From Ruegeria atlantica (GTDB lineage Bacteria > Pseudomonadota > Alphaproteobacteria > Rhodobacterales > Rhodobacteraceae): DNA of 64,000 nucleotides. Shown here one piece after another: positions 27,329 through 36,463 of the stretch. The notes beneath the pieces were generated by a model. The model saw only the letters and a program-made list of their open reading frames with translations. It did not search any database and was not told where the DNA came from. Position 1 is the first letter of the stretch; the number at the start of each line of letters is the position of its first letter. The stretch is taken from positions 186,001 to 250,000 of the forward strand of contig NZ_WQFE01000003.1 in assembly GCF_013033965.1 (NCBI RefSeq), given 5' to 3'. Position numbers and translations under genes: made by a program.

Positions 27329-28225
27329 TCACTTTGATAAATCGACCCGATTCCAACTTTTCATGCGTGCGCGAAACCATGTTCGCTGTCGCTTGGCGAA
27401 TTGGCGAGTCGAAATTGTGGCGCGTTCGCGGGCTTCATCTAAGGTCATGCTACCATCGATGAAGGCCATCAGCTCGGGTACTCCGATGGCCTTGAAGGCC
27501 GGAAGCGACGGATCATAACGATCGCGCATCCTTTCAACCTCGGTCAGGGCACCAGTGTCCAACATCAGGTCAAAGCGACGCGTGATACGATCCAAAAGCC
27601 ATTGTTTATCCACGTCAAAAACAATAGGCACCGTGTTCTTCACGTCCAGAACCGCAGGCGGTGTTTCGTCTTGCCAGTCGCTGAGGTTGCGGCCAGTGGC
27701 TTTCTGTACTTCCCACGCTCGTTGAACACGCGCACGGTTCTGCGTGTCAATCCGAGCGAGCGTACGGGCATCTACACCTGCGATCAGGGCTTGCAGGCCC
27801 AGGCTGTCGGCTTCGGCCCGAATTTCAGGCGGTGTCGCGGGGATGTCGGCCATTCCTTCGGTCAGCGCCGAAAAATACAGCCCGGTGCCGCCAACAATAA
27901 TAGGACGGGCGCCGCTTTTCAGCAGCGGTTTGACTTCGCGTAACCAATGCCCGGTGGAATAGTCCTGATCATAGGAGATATGGCCATACAGCAGATGCGG
28001 CGCTTGGGCCTCTTCTTCGATCGATGGGCGCGCAGAAATCACCCGCCAGCAGTCGTAAACCTGGCTGGCATCGGCATTCACAATGACACCGCCGAACTGC
28101 TCGGCGATTAGCAAGGCAAGCGCGGACTTTCCTGACGCAGTCGGGCCTGCGATCAACACAGGTTTTTCGTCGGGAATAGGGGGCAGGCGGTCCAAAATAT
28201 GCGTTTCTGCAGGTTCGGTCATTTC
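27329..28225 (-). CDS. miaA: tRNA dimethylallyltransferase
   Basis: 298 residues from ATG 28225; this start has GAGG nine bases upstream, while the ATG 12 bases earlier has AAGGA pressed directly against it. The enzyme transfers dimethylallyl from DMAPP to N6 of A37 in tRNAs reading U-starting codons. Motifs: P-loop [13 protein letters not shown], the NADASQVYD segment (D and Q that contact A37) and [13 protein letters not shown]. Ends 325 bases from the importer operon; divergent from pyrH across ~94 bases. Confidence 0.96.
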   Translation of the reverse strand, partial: EMTEPAETHILDRLPPIPDEKPVLIAGPTASGKSALALLIAEQFGGVIVNADASQVYDCWRVISARPSIEEEAQAPHLLYGHISYDQDYSTGHWLREVKPLLKSGARPIIVGGTGLYFSALTEGMADIPATPPEIRAEADSLGLQALIAGVDARTLARIDTQNRARVQRAWEVQKATGRNLSDWQDETPPAVLDVKNTVPIVFDVDKQWLLDRITRRFDLMLDTGALTEVERMRDRYDPSLPAFKAIGVPELMAFIDGSMTLDEARERATISTRQFAKRQRTWFRARMKSWNRVDLSK

Positions 28226-28319
28226 GGGCGGCCTCATTCCTTACCAACCGCATTGAACCTGCGGAGCTTTTGCTTCATTTTGCGCCGGAAAATAAACCCG
28301 TGCCAGCCCGGAGCGCAAC

Positions 28320-29072
28320 ATGAGCCTTTCCCCCACAACCGACACTGCCGAAACACCAAAGACAAAATACGATCGCGTGATGCTGAAAATCTCGGGTGAG
28401 GCACTTATGGGCGATCAAGGATTTGGCCTGCATCCGCCCACCGTTCAGCGCATCGCACAAGAGGTCAAATCCGTGCACGATCTGGGCGTCGAGATCTGCA
28501 TGGTGATTGGCGGCGGCAATATCTTCCGTGGTCTCAGCGGATCAGCACAGGGGATGGAACGGACAACGGCTGACTACATGGGCATGCTGGCGACGGTCAT
28601 GAATGCGTTGGGGATGCAGTCGGCTTTGGAAGAGATCGGGGTGTTCACCCGCGTGATCTCGGCCATCCGCATGGACGAAGTCTGTGAGCCATACATTCGC
28701 CGTCGCGCAGTGCGCCACCTTGAAAAGAAACGGGTCTGCATCTTTGCCGCCGGGACTGGCAACCCCTATTTCACCACCGACACTGCCGCGACCCTGCGCG
28801 CTAACGAAATGGCATGTCAGGCGATCTTCATGGGCAAGAACGGCGTTGATGGGGTGTATGATAAAGACCCCAAGGAGCATGCCGATGCCGTGCGCTATGA
28901 TACCGTCAGCTATGACGACGTGCTGGCCAAGCGACTGCGCGTCATGGATGCTTCGGCCATTGCCCTTGCGCGTGACAACAATCTGCCGCTGATCGTCTTT
29001 GGGCTGGACGAACCCGGCGGGTTCCGGGGCATTCTGGCGGGCGAGGGGACTTACACCAAAGTTCAGGGATAA
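28320..29072 (+). CDS. pyrH: Uridylate kinase
   Basis: 250 residues; hexameric UMP kinase of the amino acid kinase fold, making UDP for pyrimidine nucleotide synthesis. Motifs: KISGEALMG near the start, [10 protein letters not shown], the [16 protein letters not shown] nucleotide-binding region and [10 protein letters not shown] ~15-residue N-terminal extension precedes the conserved [13 protein letters not shown] strong terminator follows. The frequently neighbouring frr is not present here. Confidence 0.97.
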   Translation: MSLSPTTDTAETPKTKYDRVMLKISGEALMGDQGFGLHPPTVQRIAQEVKSVHDLGVEICMVIGGGNIFRGLSGSAQGMERTTADYMGMLATVMNALGMQSALEEIGVFTRVISAIRMDEVCEPYIRRRAVRHLEKKRVCIFAAGTGNPYFTTDTAATLRANEMACQAIFMGKNGVDGVYDKDPKEHADAVRYDTVSYDDVLAKRLRVMDASAIALARDNNLPLIVFGLDEPGGFRGILAGEGTYTKVQG

Positions 29073-29095
29073 CGCTGGCCTCAACGTTCAGGATC

Positions 29096-29123
29096 AGGCC
29101 GGGCCAGGTTGCCCGGCCTTTTT
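29096..29123 (+). terminator. Rho-independent terminator of pyrH
   Basis: AGGCCGGGC (29096-29104) pairs perfectly with GCCCGGCCT (29111-29119) around CAGGTT, followed by TTTT to 29123. It lies between pyrH and the convergent VOC gene, almost touching the stop of the latter. Confidence 0.93.
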
Positions 29124-29125
29124 GC

Positions 29126-29503
29126 TTAGGTGCCTTCAAAGAAACCGACGGAATTGCCATCGGGATCTGTCGCGTAGAAGAACCGACCGGCCGGTATTTG
29201 GATTGGGTCGGAAACGACTTTTCCGCCTGCTTTTTCTACCCGTGTCATTACGTCCTCCAAAGCACCGTCAGCGGCCAGATGCAGTGTAGGACCCTGACCT
29301 TGTTGCGCGGGTTTGCCGGGATAAAGGTGCAGAGCGACACCGGTGGCGGGATCGGCGGGTTTGAAAACAGCCATCGGGTGCGGGGCATTCGGATCAAGCT
29401 CGGGTGTCGCACCGGTCACTTCTGCGTAAAAGGCGATAGCCTTTTCCATGTCCCGTACGGGCAATTCGCCCCAAACAAGAAAGTCCTTGGGTTTATAACT
29501 CAT
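29126..29503 (-). CDS. VOC/glyoxalase superfamily protein
   Basis: 125 residues, one VOC module made of two beta-alpha-beta-beta-beta units. Typical elements are PVRDMEKAIAFYAEVTGA near the start and RFFYATDPDGNSVGFFE at the end. Family members include glyoxalase I, extradiol dioxygenases and antibiotic-binding proteins; the ligand cannot be told. Cytoplasmic, apparently a single gene. The 274 bases beyond its start up to the aminotransferase gene contain no gene I can support. Confidence 0.85.
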   Translation of the reverse strand: MSYKPKDFLVWGELPVRDMEKAIAFYAEVTGATPELDPNAPHPMAVFKPADPATGVALHLYPGKPAQQGQGPTLHLAADGALEDVMTRVEKAGGKVVSDPIQIPAGRFFYATDPDGNSVGFFEGT

Positions 29504-29777
29504 GTTTGTACCTCACAGGCGTTTGAATGTGGTTACTGTGCCAAAGCCCGATGACAGAAACTGGCATCAACAGCTGCGCTTGACCGGGTCGCGATCGTCG
29601 GGTTATCTGAGCCCGTCGCAGGAGCGGGAGGAGTTCTGTCCCTGGGGCTGCCGCCGAACCATGAACGTGTGTCTGGACCGCGGCTTGGCTGGAAGACCTG
29701 CCATGTTTTCGGAGCGGTCCGGGATCATGAGCGGACCGACAATCAGGACGTGGACAAAGACCAAGGAGTGAGGCGGG

Positions 29778-31004
29778 ATGACATCCCTTGATATCGATTT
29801 TGTACGTGGGCAATTCCCCGCGTTTTCCGAGGCCAGCCTGCAGGGGCAGGCGTTTTTCGAAAACGCTGGTGGGTCATACACTTGCAAGCCGGTGCTTGAT
29901 CGGCTGACGCGGTACTACACGCAGCGCAAAGTTCAGCCCTATGCGCCCTACGAGGCCAGCCGTCTGGCGGGTGAGGAAATGGATGAAGCCCGCGCACGCA
30001 TGGCGGCCATCCTGGGTGTTGAAACAGAAGAGCTGAGCTTTGGCCCTTCGACCACGCAGAACACCTATGTTCTGGCGCAGGCTTTTCGCCAATGGATGCA
30101 GCCGGGTGAGGCCATCGTTGTCACCAATCAAGATCACGAGGCGAACTCAGGCCCGTGGCGGCGGCTGGCGGACGAGGGGATTGAAGTTCGCGAATGGCAG
30201 ATTGATCCCGAAACAGGTTCGCTAAACCCGATGGATCTGGAAAACCTGCTGGACGAAAGAGTGCGTCTGGTGTGTTTCCCTCATTGCTCGAACGTGATCG
30301 GAGAGATCAATCCGGTGACCGAGATCACCGCCATCGCCCATGCCGCCGGGGCATTTGTTTGTGTGGATGGCGTATCCTATGCCCCGCACGGCTTTCCGAA
30401 CGTGGGCGATCTGGGGCCGGATATCTATCTGTTTTCGGCCTACAAAACCTACGGTCCGCATCAGGGGTGCATGGTCATACGGCGTACGGTGGGTGAAATG
30501 CTGCCGAACCAGGGGCACTACTTCAACGGCGACGTGCTGTACCAACGGTTTACTCCAGCGGGGCCGGACCATGCCCAGATTGCGGCCAGCGCGGGCATGG
30601 CGGACTATATTGATCTGCTGTGCGACCATCATGGCGGGCCAACCGGCGAAGCGGCCGAGCGAGGTTCATTCGCCCATGATCTGATGCGCTCGCACGAGGT
30701 CGCATTGCTGCAACCGGTTCTGGATGCGGTCAAAGACCGCAATGCCGTTCGCCTGATCGGAACATCTGATGCCAGCCGCCGCGCCCCAACCGTGGCCTTG
30801 GCGCTGAACCGCAATGCCCAAGCCGTTGCCGCAGACCTGGCCGGATATGGCGTCATGGCTGGCGGAGGTGATTTCTATGCCGTGCGCCCGTTGACAGCGA
30901 TGGGCGTCGATCTGGATCAGGGTGTGTTGCGGGTCAGTTTCACGCACTACACGTCTCAACAGGAAATTGATCAGCTTTTGAATGCACTTGACGACGTTTT
31001 GTGA
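29778..31004 (+). CDS. Class V aminotransferase / cysteine desulfurase-like protein
   Basis: 408 residues, fold type I PLP enzyme. The PLP lysine is K223 in SAYKTYGPH; the cofactor aspartate lies in FVCVDGVSYAPHG, and the N-terminal FFENAGGSY replaces the usual substrate-binding FLNNG-type start. The style fits the cysteine desulfurase-like subfamily typified by Vibrio VC1184, not IscS or SufS; no cysteine-bearing catalytic loop was confidently seen. Reaction uncertain: desulfuration, transamination or lyase chemistry are possible. ATG 29778 follows GGAGTGAGGCGGG. The photolyase gene starts 47 bases later on the same strand. Confidence 0.75.
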   Translation: MTSLDIDFVRGQFPAFSEASLQGQAFFENAGGSYTCKPVLDRLTRYYTQRKVQPYAPYEASRLAGEEMDEARARMAAILGVETEELSFGPSTTQNTYVLAQAFRQWMQPGEAIVVTNQDHEANSGPWRRLADEGIEVREWQIDPETGSLNPMDLENLLDERVRLVCFPHCSNVIGEINPVTEITAIAHAAGAFVCVDGVSYAPHGFPNVGDLGPDIYLFSAYKTYGPHQGCMVIRRTVGEMLPNQGHYFNGDVLYQRFTPAGPDHAQIAASAGMADYIDLLCDHHGGPTGEAAERGSFAHDLMRSHEVALLQPVLDAVKDRNAVRLIGTSDASRRAPTVALALNRNAQAVAADLAGYGVMAGGGDFYAVRPLTAMGVDLDQGVLRVSFTHYTSQQEIDQLLNALDDVL

Positions 31005-31051
31005 TCCAATGTCCGCCCTGCCTCGTAACCGAAGAAAACACCAGGGCGGAC

Positions 31052-32476
31052 ATGAAAAACGAGCGGTCACCGATCATCATGTGGTTCCGACGGGATTTGC
31101 GCCTGTCGGACCACCCAGCATTGAGCGCAGCTGCTGAAACCGGGCGGCCGGTCATACCAGTATTCATTTTGGACCAAGGTGTCCAAACTTTGGGCGCAGC
31201 GCCCAAATGGCGGCTTGGATTGGGCCTTGAGGCTTTTAGCCGGGCATTGGAGCAGGTTGGCAGCCGCTTGATCCTGCGGCAAGGGTATGCACTGACCGTT
31301 CTGCAAGAACTAATCGCCGAAACCGGCGCAAAAGGTGTATTTTGGTCCCGCGCATATGACCCTGATGCCATCGCCAGAGATACGAAAATCAAGGCTGCGC
31401 TGAACGACCAAGGTGTCGAGGCCAAATCCTTTTCCGGCCATCTGTTGTTCGAACCTTGGACGGTGGCGACAAAAACTGGGCAGCCATTTCGCGTTTTCAC
31501 GCCGATGTGGCGGGCTGTACGCAACCGCAACGTCCCGGTGCCAAACGACGCTGTGTCTCATTTCGGATCGCCTATGACGTGGCCTGTTTCCGAAGATCTC
31601 GAGCGGTGGAATCTGGGTGCGCAGATGCGACGCGGGGCATCTGTGGTAGCGCCCCATGTCCGGCCAGGCGAAACCGCAGCGTTTGAGGCATTGCATCACT
31701 TTCTGGACCGCATCTCCGACTATTCGGATCAACGGGACCGGTTGAACGTAGATGGGACATCCAACCTGTCCGAATACCTGAATTTGGGCGAAATCGGTCC
31801 GCGCAGCGTATGGCATGCCGTCCAGAGGGCTGGGATGACCGGAGTTCAGGGAGGCGAACCATTTTTGCGTCAGTTGGTTTGGCGCGAATTCGCATATCAC
31901 CTGATGTATCATACGCCTTCCTTGCTCAGCAGCAATTGGAAGCCCGATTGGGACAGTTTTCCCTGGAACACCGATCCTGAACGGCCTGAAGTGATAGCCT
32001 GGAAGCAGGCTAAAACCGGGGTGCCGGGCGTCGATGCCGGGTTGCGGCAGATGTACGTGACCGGGCGAATGCACAATCGGGCTCGGATGATTGTGGCAAG
32101 CTATCTTACCAAGCATCTGATGACCCATTGGAAAATCGGAATGGACTGGTTCGCGGATTGCCTGATTGACTGGGATCCAGCTGCGAATGCGATGGGCTGG
32201 CAATGGGTCGCGGGGTCGGGACCGGACGCTTCGCCATTTTTTCGAATCTTTAATCCGCAAACTCAGCAGGAGAAGTTCGACCCGCAATCGGACTATGTTC
32301 GGCAATGGATTGCCGAGGGACAGTCCATCCCGCCAGCAACGGCACTGGCTTATTTTGATGCGGTGCCGAAGTCGTGGAACCTCAGCCCGCAGGACCCATA
32401 CCCGCAGCCCATTGTTGCTTTGGTAGCTGGTCGGGCGCGGGCATTGGCAGCCTATGAAGGCCGAAAAAACCAGTAA
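31052..32476 (+). CDS. phrB: Deoxyribodipyrimidine photolyase
   Basis: 474 residues from ATG 31052, where the conserved sequence begins (MWFRRDLRLSDHPAL follows within ten residues). The N-terminal alpha/beta antenna domain is followed by the helical FAD domain with EFAYHLMYH, GVPGVDAGLRQMYVTGRMHN and the WQWVAGSGPDASPFFRIFNP region typical of class I CPD photolyases and cryptochromes. It repairs UV-induced pyrimidine dimers with blue light. Followed after 69 bases by a cyclopropane fatty acid synthase-like gene; the pair, with TrgA next, suggests light/oxidative stress expression. Confidence 0.94.
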   Translation: MKNERSPIIMWFRRDLRLSDHPALSAAAETGRPVIPVFILDQGVQTLGAAPKWRLGLGLEAFSRALEQVGSRLILRQGYALTVLQELIAETGAKGVFWSRAYDPDAIARDTKIKAALNDQGVEAKSFSGHLLFEPWTVATKTGQPFRVFTPMWRAVRNRNVPVPNDAVSHFGSPMTWPVSEDLERWNLGAQMRRGASVVAPHVRPGETAAFEALHHFLDRISDYSDQRDRLNVDGTSNLSEYLNLGEIGPRSVWHAVQRAGMTGVQGGEPFLRQLVWREFAYHLMYHTPSLLSSNWKPDWDSFPWNTDPERPEVIAWKQAKTGVPGVDAGLRQMYVTGRMHNRARMIVASYLTKHLMTHWKIGMDWFADCLIDWDPAANAMGWQWVAGSGPDASPFFRIFNPQTQQEKFDPQSDYVRQWIAEGQSIPPATALAYFDAVPKSWNLSPQDPYPQPIVALVAGRARALAAYEGRKNQ

Positions 32477-32545
32477 CGAATTGAAAACTTGCCACAAACA
32501 CAAACTCGGCCTAGCCTGTTTGCGCGGCCGCACAGAGGAGAGCGG

Positions 32546-33754
32546 ATGACTTTGACGACCACGGATGGGCAGAAAGACCTGCCCAGATACTTTGTACAAG
32601 TATTCAAAATGGTTAGCCGGATGAAGTCCGGTCGGTTGGACATCGCACTGCCGGATGGCCGTGTGTTCCGAACCGAGGGCGCGAACCCGGGGCCTGTTGC
32701 GCGCGTGGATATTCATAATCCGGACGTTTTTGCCCGTTTGGTCCGTGAGGGCGAGCTGGGATTTTCCGACGCCTATCTGGAAGGCGACTGGAGCACGCCG
32801 GATCTGAGGTCCTTCATGGATCTGGTGCATGTGGGCAATGAAACGGTCTATGACGATTTTACCGGAAAAGTCCTTGTTCAAATGTATGAGCGGCTGCGGT
32901 TCTGGCTGCATCGCAACAACCGGTCACAAGCCAAAAAGAACATCTCTTACCATTATGATCTGGGTAATGATTTCTATAGTCTGTGGCTTGATGATACGAT
33001 GACCTACTCCAGTGCTCTGTTCGAAACAGGGCAGGAAAGTCTGGAAAAGGCACAGACCGCCAAATATGCCAGTCTTGTTGATGAAATGGGCGCAAAACCC
33101 GGAGATCATATTCTTGAGATTGGCTGCGGCTGGGGTGGATTTGCTGAATATGCCGCAAAAGAGCGTGGCCTGCGGGTCACAGGTCTGACAATCAGTCAGG
33201 AACAGTTGAAGTTTGCGAAGCAGCGTATTGAAAATGCTGGGCTTTCAGACTTAGTTGAACTCAAGTTGCAGGATTATCGGGATGAACGCGGCCAATATGA
33301 CGGCATAGCATCGATCGAGATGTTCGAGGCTGTTGGTCAAAAGTATTGGCCGGTTTACTTCGATACGGTGCGCGACCGGTTGAAACCCGGGGCACAAGCG
33401 ACGCTGCAGATCATTACAGTCGCAGACCACAGGTGGGATGTTTATCGTAACGGCATTGATTTCATTCAGAAATACATATTTCCAGGTGGTATGCTTCCGG
33501 CGCCTTCCGTATTGAAAGAACAAGTTGCGCAGGCGGGTTTGAAAGTCGTCAATTCGAAGGAATTCGGTAAAAGCTATGACCTAACCCTGCGCCGTTGGTA
33601 TGACACATTCAACGACAAGTGGGATGAGATCTCGGAAATGGGCTTTGACGAGCGTTTTCGCCGCATGTGGAATTATTATTTGACCGCCTGTGGAGCAGCC
33701 TTTGACACCGGCAATTGCGATGTGACACAGATCACTATAGCGAAACCGAGTTAA
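32546..33754 (+). CDS. Cyclopropane-fatty-acyl-phospholipid synthase family methyltransferase
   Basis: 402 residues from ATG 32546, which has GAGGAG at 32535-32540. SAM-dependent methyltransferase: LEIGCGWGGFAEYAA is the SAM-binding glycine motif, followed by GLTISQEQLKFAKQR and FDSIEMFEAVG-like residues. The YHYDLGNDFYSLWLD segment before it is diagnostic of the CFA synthase family. It methylates double bonds of membrane phospholipid acyl chains or carries out related lipid methylation. Lies between photolyase and trgA in one direction. Confidence 0.9.
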   Translation: MTLTTTDGQKDLPRYFVQVFKMVSRMKSGRLDIALPDGRVFRTEGANPGPVARVDIHNPDVFARLVREGELGFSDAYLEGDWSTPDLRSFMDLVHVGNETVYDDFTGKVLVQMYERLRFWLHRNNRSQAKKNISYHYDLGNDFYSLWLDDTMTYSSALFETGQESLEKAQTAKYASLVDEMGAKPGDHILEIGCGWGGFAEYAAKERGLRVTGLTISQEQLKFAKQRIENAGLSDLVELKLQDYRDERGQYDGIASIEMFEAVGQKYWPVYFDTVRDRLKPGAQATLQIITVADHRWDVYRNGIDFIQKYIFPGGMLPAPSVLKEQVAQAGLKVVNSKEFGKSYDLTLRRWYDTFNDKWDEISEMGFDERFRRMWNYYLTACGAAFDTGNCDVTQITIAKPS

Positions 33755-33770
33755 GGAACGGACTTCAGGA

Positions 33771-34211
33771 ATGCCCACTGCCTCAAAGCTTGTTGCTGCC
33801 TTCTGCCTTTTGATCGTGGCGTTTCTGGTTTCGAGCATGATTATCGAAAACGGTGAAGAAGGCAAAAGCTACGGAAGTTTTACCTATGTGAACATGGCCT
33901 TGGGCGTAATCTGCGGTTGGTGGATTATGGGTAAGCGTGCCGGGCGGGGTTGGACGGCCGCAATCAACAATGGGTTGACCGGGATGGTGGCGCTGGTGTT
34001 CTGGGGGCTGTTTGTTCAGGGTGTTAACGAAATGCTCCGTCTGGCCATGCGCCATCGCTACGACGGTCCGTTCGAGGCACTGATTTCCATATTCAAAATC
34101 GGCGTGGAATATGGTCACCAACTCGTCGTACCCGAAATCTTATGGACTTTGGCCATTGGGGCTTTGGTCGCGGGGCTTGCGACCGAAGAAGCCGCACGTC
34201 GCTGGCGCTGA
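33771..34211 (+). CDS. trgA: TrgA family membrane protein
   Basis: 146 residues with four hydrophobic segments (about 7-24, 38-53, 68-88, 118-138). It resembles TrgA, first described with TrgB and cysK in tellurite resistance of Rhodobacter sphaeroides. The same order trgA-trgB-cysK is seen here, which strongly supports the call. Its biochemical role is unknown. It starts 16 bases after the CFA synthase-like gene and is followed by trgB after 32 bases. Confidence 0.82.
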   Translation: MPTASKLVAAFCLLIVAFLVSSMIIENGEEGKSYGSFTYVNMALGVICGWWIMGKRAGRGWTAAINNGLTGMVALVFWGLFVQGVNEMLRLAMRHRYDGPFEALISIFKIGVEYGHQLVVPEILWTLAIGALVAGLATEEAARRWR

Positions 34212-34243
34212 TCTAACAATAGCAAGCACGAAAGAACCAAACA

Positions 34244-35359
34244 GTGTCCGATCTGTTCTTTTATGGCACGCTACGGCACATGCCATTGCTGGAGCTTGTC
34301 TTGGGACGTCCTGCGTCCAAACTTGAATTTGCCCAGGCAACGCTGAACGACCACGCGGTCTATAGCGTGAAGGATCAGGCGTTTCCTATGATTGTGCATG
34401 AGAATGCCAGCATTGCCAAAGGGCTGTTGGTCCGGGGATTGACCGAAGAGGATCACGGTCGATTGACCTTCTACGAAGGTGGCTTTGACTACGATCTGAA
34501 GGCCCAGACAGTTGATCTGAGCGATGGATCGAAAGTGCAAGCGCTCGTGTTCTACCCCGAGCCCGGTCTTTGGACCCGCGCGCAACTTTGGTCACTGCAA
34601 GACTGGGTGGATGAGTGGGGCGCGATGACATTGCTCGCTGCGCAAGACGTTATGGGGTATTACGGCAAGATCGATGCGGAACAGATCGCACGCAGCTTTC
34701 CGGCGATCCGAATGCGCGCATGGGCAAAGCTGGCTGCGCATCAACGCATGACAGGTGATGCAAGAGAAACCGCCAAAGATGTCATCTTGCACGACCACAG
34801 ACGCGCCTATGTAAACTACTTCGGGATGGAAGAAGTCGCGTTGCAGCATCGCCAGTACGATGGCTCGATGGGCAATGTGCTGAACCGCAGTAGCCTGATG
34901 CAGGGAAGCGCTGTGATCGTCCTGCCATATGATCCCGTGCGGGATACGGTGCTGTTGGTCGAGCAATTCAGGGCACCGATCTTTCTGGCTGAGGATCCTG
35001 AACCCTGGATGTGGGAGCCTGTCGCTGGAATGATCGATCCTGGCGAAACGCCGGAACAAGCTGCGCGACGCGAAGCCGAGGAAGAAGCTCAGATTTTTCT
35101 GGACCGCCTGGAATTTGCTGGCGGCGCTTATTCTTCCAGCGGTTCTTCGACCGAATACCTATATCTCTATGTCGGGCTGGCCGATCTGACCAAGACTATT
35201 GAAAGCGGCGGGCTTGCATCAGAAGGCGAGGATATCCGAACCCAGATTCTGCCATACCAGGATTTCATGGACAGGGTTGACTGTCACGGGTTCAAAGATT
35301 TGCCGCTTTTGGCGGTGGCCCATTGGCTTGCACGTCACCGAGAGCGTTTGCGCGGATGA
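34244..35359 (+). CDS. trgB: TrgB: gamma-glutamylcyclotransferase-like plus NUDIX hydrolase
   Basis: 371 residues starting at GTG 34244. N-terminal domain (1-~130) is a gamma-glutamylcyclotransferase/AIG2-like fold (LFFYGTLRHMPLLELVLG). C-terminal domain (about 190-365) is a NUDIX hydrolase of the ADP-ribose pyrophosphatase kind with box GMIDPGETPEQAARREAEEE, in which the final glycine of the consensus is Gln. TrgB proteins have this architecture. Probably acts on ADP-ribose-like metabolites; connection with tellurite comes from genetics in Rhodobacter. Lies between trgA and cysK, 69 bases before the latter. Confidence 0.87.
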   Translation: MSDLFFYGTLRHMPLLELVLGRPASKLEFAQATLNDHAVYSVKDQAFPMIVHENASIAKGLLVRGLTEEDHGRLTFYEGGFDYDLKAQTVDLSDGSKVQALVFYPEPGLWTRAQLWSLQDWVDEWGAMTLLAAQDVMGYYGKIDAEQIARSFPAIRMRAWAKLAAHQRMTGDARETAKDVILHDHRRAYVNYFGMEEVALQHRQYDGSMGNVLNRSSLMQGSAVIVLPYDPVRDTVLLVEQFRAPIFLAEDPEPWMWEPVAGMIDPGETPEQAARREAEEEAQIFLDRLEFAGGAYSSSGSSTEYLYLYVGLADLTKTIESGGLASEGEDIRTQILPYQDFMDRVDCHGFKDLPLLAVAHWLARHRERLRG

Positions 35360-35428
35360 TTTTCGCCGCTTGTGGTCATCGCGCACCACGGGTAAATCTG
35401 CGTTGATCCGAAATGAAATGAGGGCGCC

Positions 35429-36463
35429 ATGCGCATTGCACGAGACCTTGCCGACGCAGTCGGGAAAACACCGTTGATCCGGTTAAAGCGCATTAGTGAA
35501 GAAACCGGGTGCGAAATTCTCGGCAAAGCCGAATTCATGAACCCGGGTCAGTCAGTCAAAGATCGTGCGGCGCTGTACATCATCCGTGATGCCATCGCGC
35601 GCGGCGACCTGAAACCGGGCGGAACAATTGTCGAAGGCACCGCCGGTAATACCGGGATCGGTCTGGCGCTTGTTGGCGCGTCGATGGGTTTCAAAACTGT
35701 GATCGTCATACCGGAAACGCAGTCCGAAGAGAAAAAGGATATGCTGCGACTTGCAGGCGCTCAGTTGGTTCAGGTTCCGGCCGCGCCATATCGCAACCCA
35801 AACAATTTCGTACATTATTCGCGCCGGTTGGCCGAAGAACTGGCGCAGACGGAACCCAACGGTGCGATTTGGGCCAACCAGTTCGACAATGTCGCCAACC
35901 GTCAGGCGCATGTGGAAACCACCGGTCCCGAAATCTGGGAGCAGACCGACGGCAATGTTGACGGTTTTGTCTGCGCTGTGGGCTCTGGCGGTACATTGGC
36001 GGGTGTGGCCGAAGCGTTGCAGCCCAAAGGTGTCAAGATTGGTTTGGTCGATCCGATGGGCGCGGGGCTGTTTTCATATTACACCACTGGCGAGATCGCG
36101 ATGGAAGGCGGCTCGATTGCCGAGGGTATCGGTCAGGTGCGCATCACCAAGAACCTTGAAGGGTTCAATCCAGATTTCGCCTATCAAATGACGGACAACG
36201 AAGCACTGCCTTACATCTTTGATCTGCTGCGCGAGGAAGGCCTGGTCATGGGCGGTTCAACTGCCATCAACATGGCGGGGGCCGTGCGTCTGGCCAAAGA
36301 TCTGGGACCGGGCCACACCATCGTGACCATCCTGTGCGATTACGGCACGCGCTATCAGTCCAAGCTGTTCAACCCTGAGTTCCTGCGTGACAAGGAACTG
36401 CCGGTTCCTGACTGGATGACCGAAGCACCGCGCAGCATCCCCGGCGTTTTCGAGGACGTATGA
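35429..36463 (+). CDS. cysK: Cysteine synthase A
   Basis: 344 residues; PLP enzyme making L-cysteine from O-acetylserine and sulfide. The PLP lysine is K44 in GQSVKDRAA; EGTAGNTGIGLALVG is the substrate loop, and VGSGGTLAGVAE the phosphate-binding glycine loop. Slightly longer than typical CysK (~320). Its position after trgAB matches the tellurite resistance locus of Rhodobacter sphaeroides, where cysK contributes. Its TGA overlaps the ATG of the MscS-type gene. Confidence 0.93.
   Translation: MRIARDLADAVGKTPLIRLKRISEETGCEILGKAEFMNPGQSVKDRAALYIIRDAIARGDLKPGGTIVEGTAGNTGIGLALVGASMGFKTVIVIPETQSEEKKDMLRLAGAQLVQVPAAPYRNPNNFVHYSRRLAEELAQTEPNGAIWANQFDNVANRQAHVETTGPEIWEQTDGNVDGFVCAVGSGGTLAGVAEALQPKGVKIGLVDPMGAGLFSYYTTGEIAMEGGSIAEGIGQVRITKNLEGFNPDFAYQMTDNEALPYIFDLLREEGLVMGGSTAINMAGAVRLAKDLGPGHTIVTILCDYGTRYQSKLFNPEFLRDKELPVPDWMTEAPRSIPGVFEDV

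Noticed and set aside
29502..29771. 89-codon open frame just before the class V aminotransferase-like gene
   Set aside because: Position would suit a small upstream gene, but no good start or ribosome site is visible and composition is not protein-like. Left out for lack of support.
31310..32911. Minus-strand open frame of 533 codons
   Set aside because: Antisense to photolyase and the CFA synthase-like gene, both with clear catalytic motifs; no domain in the antisense translation.
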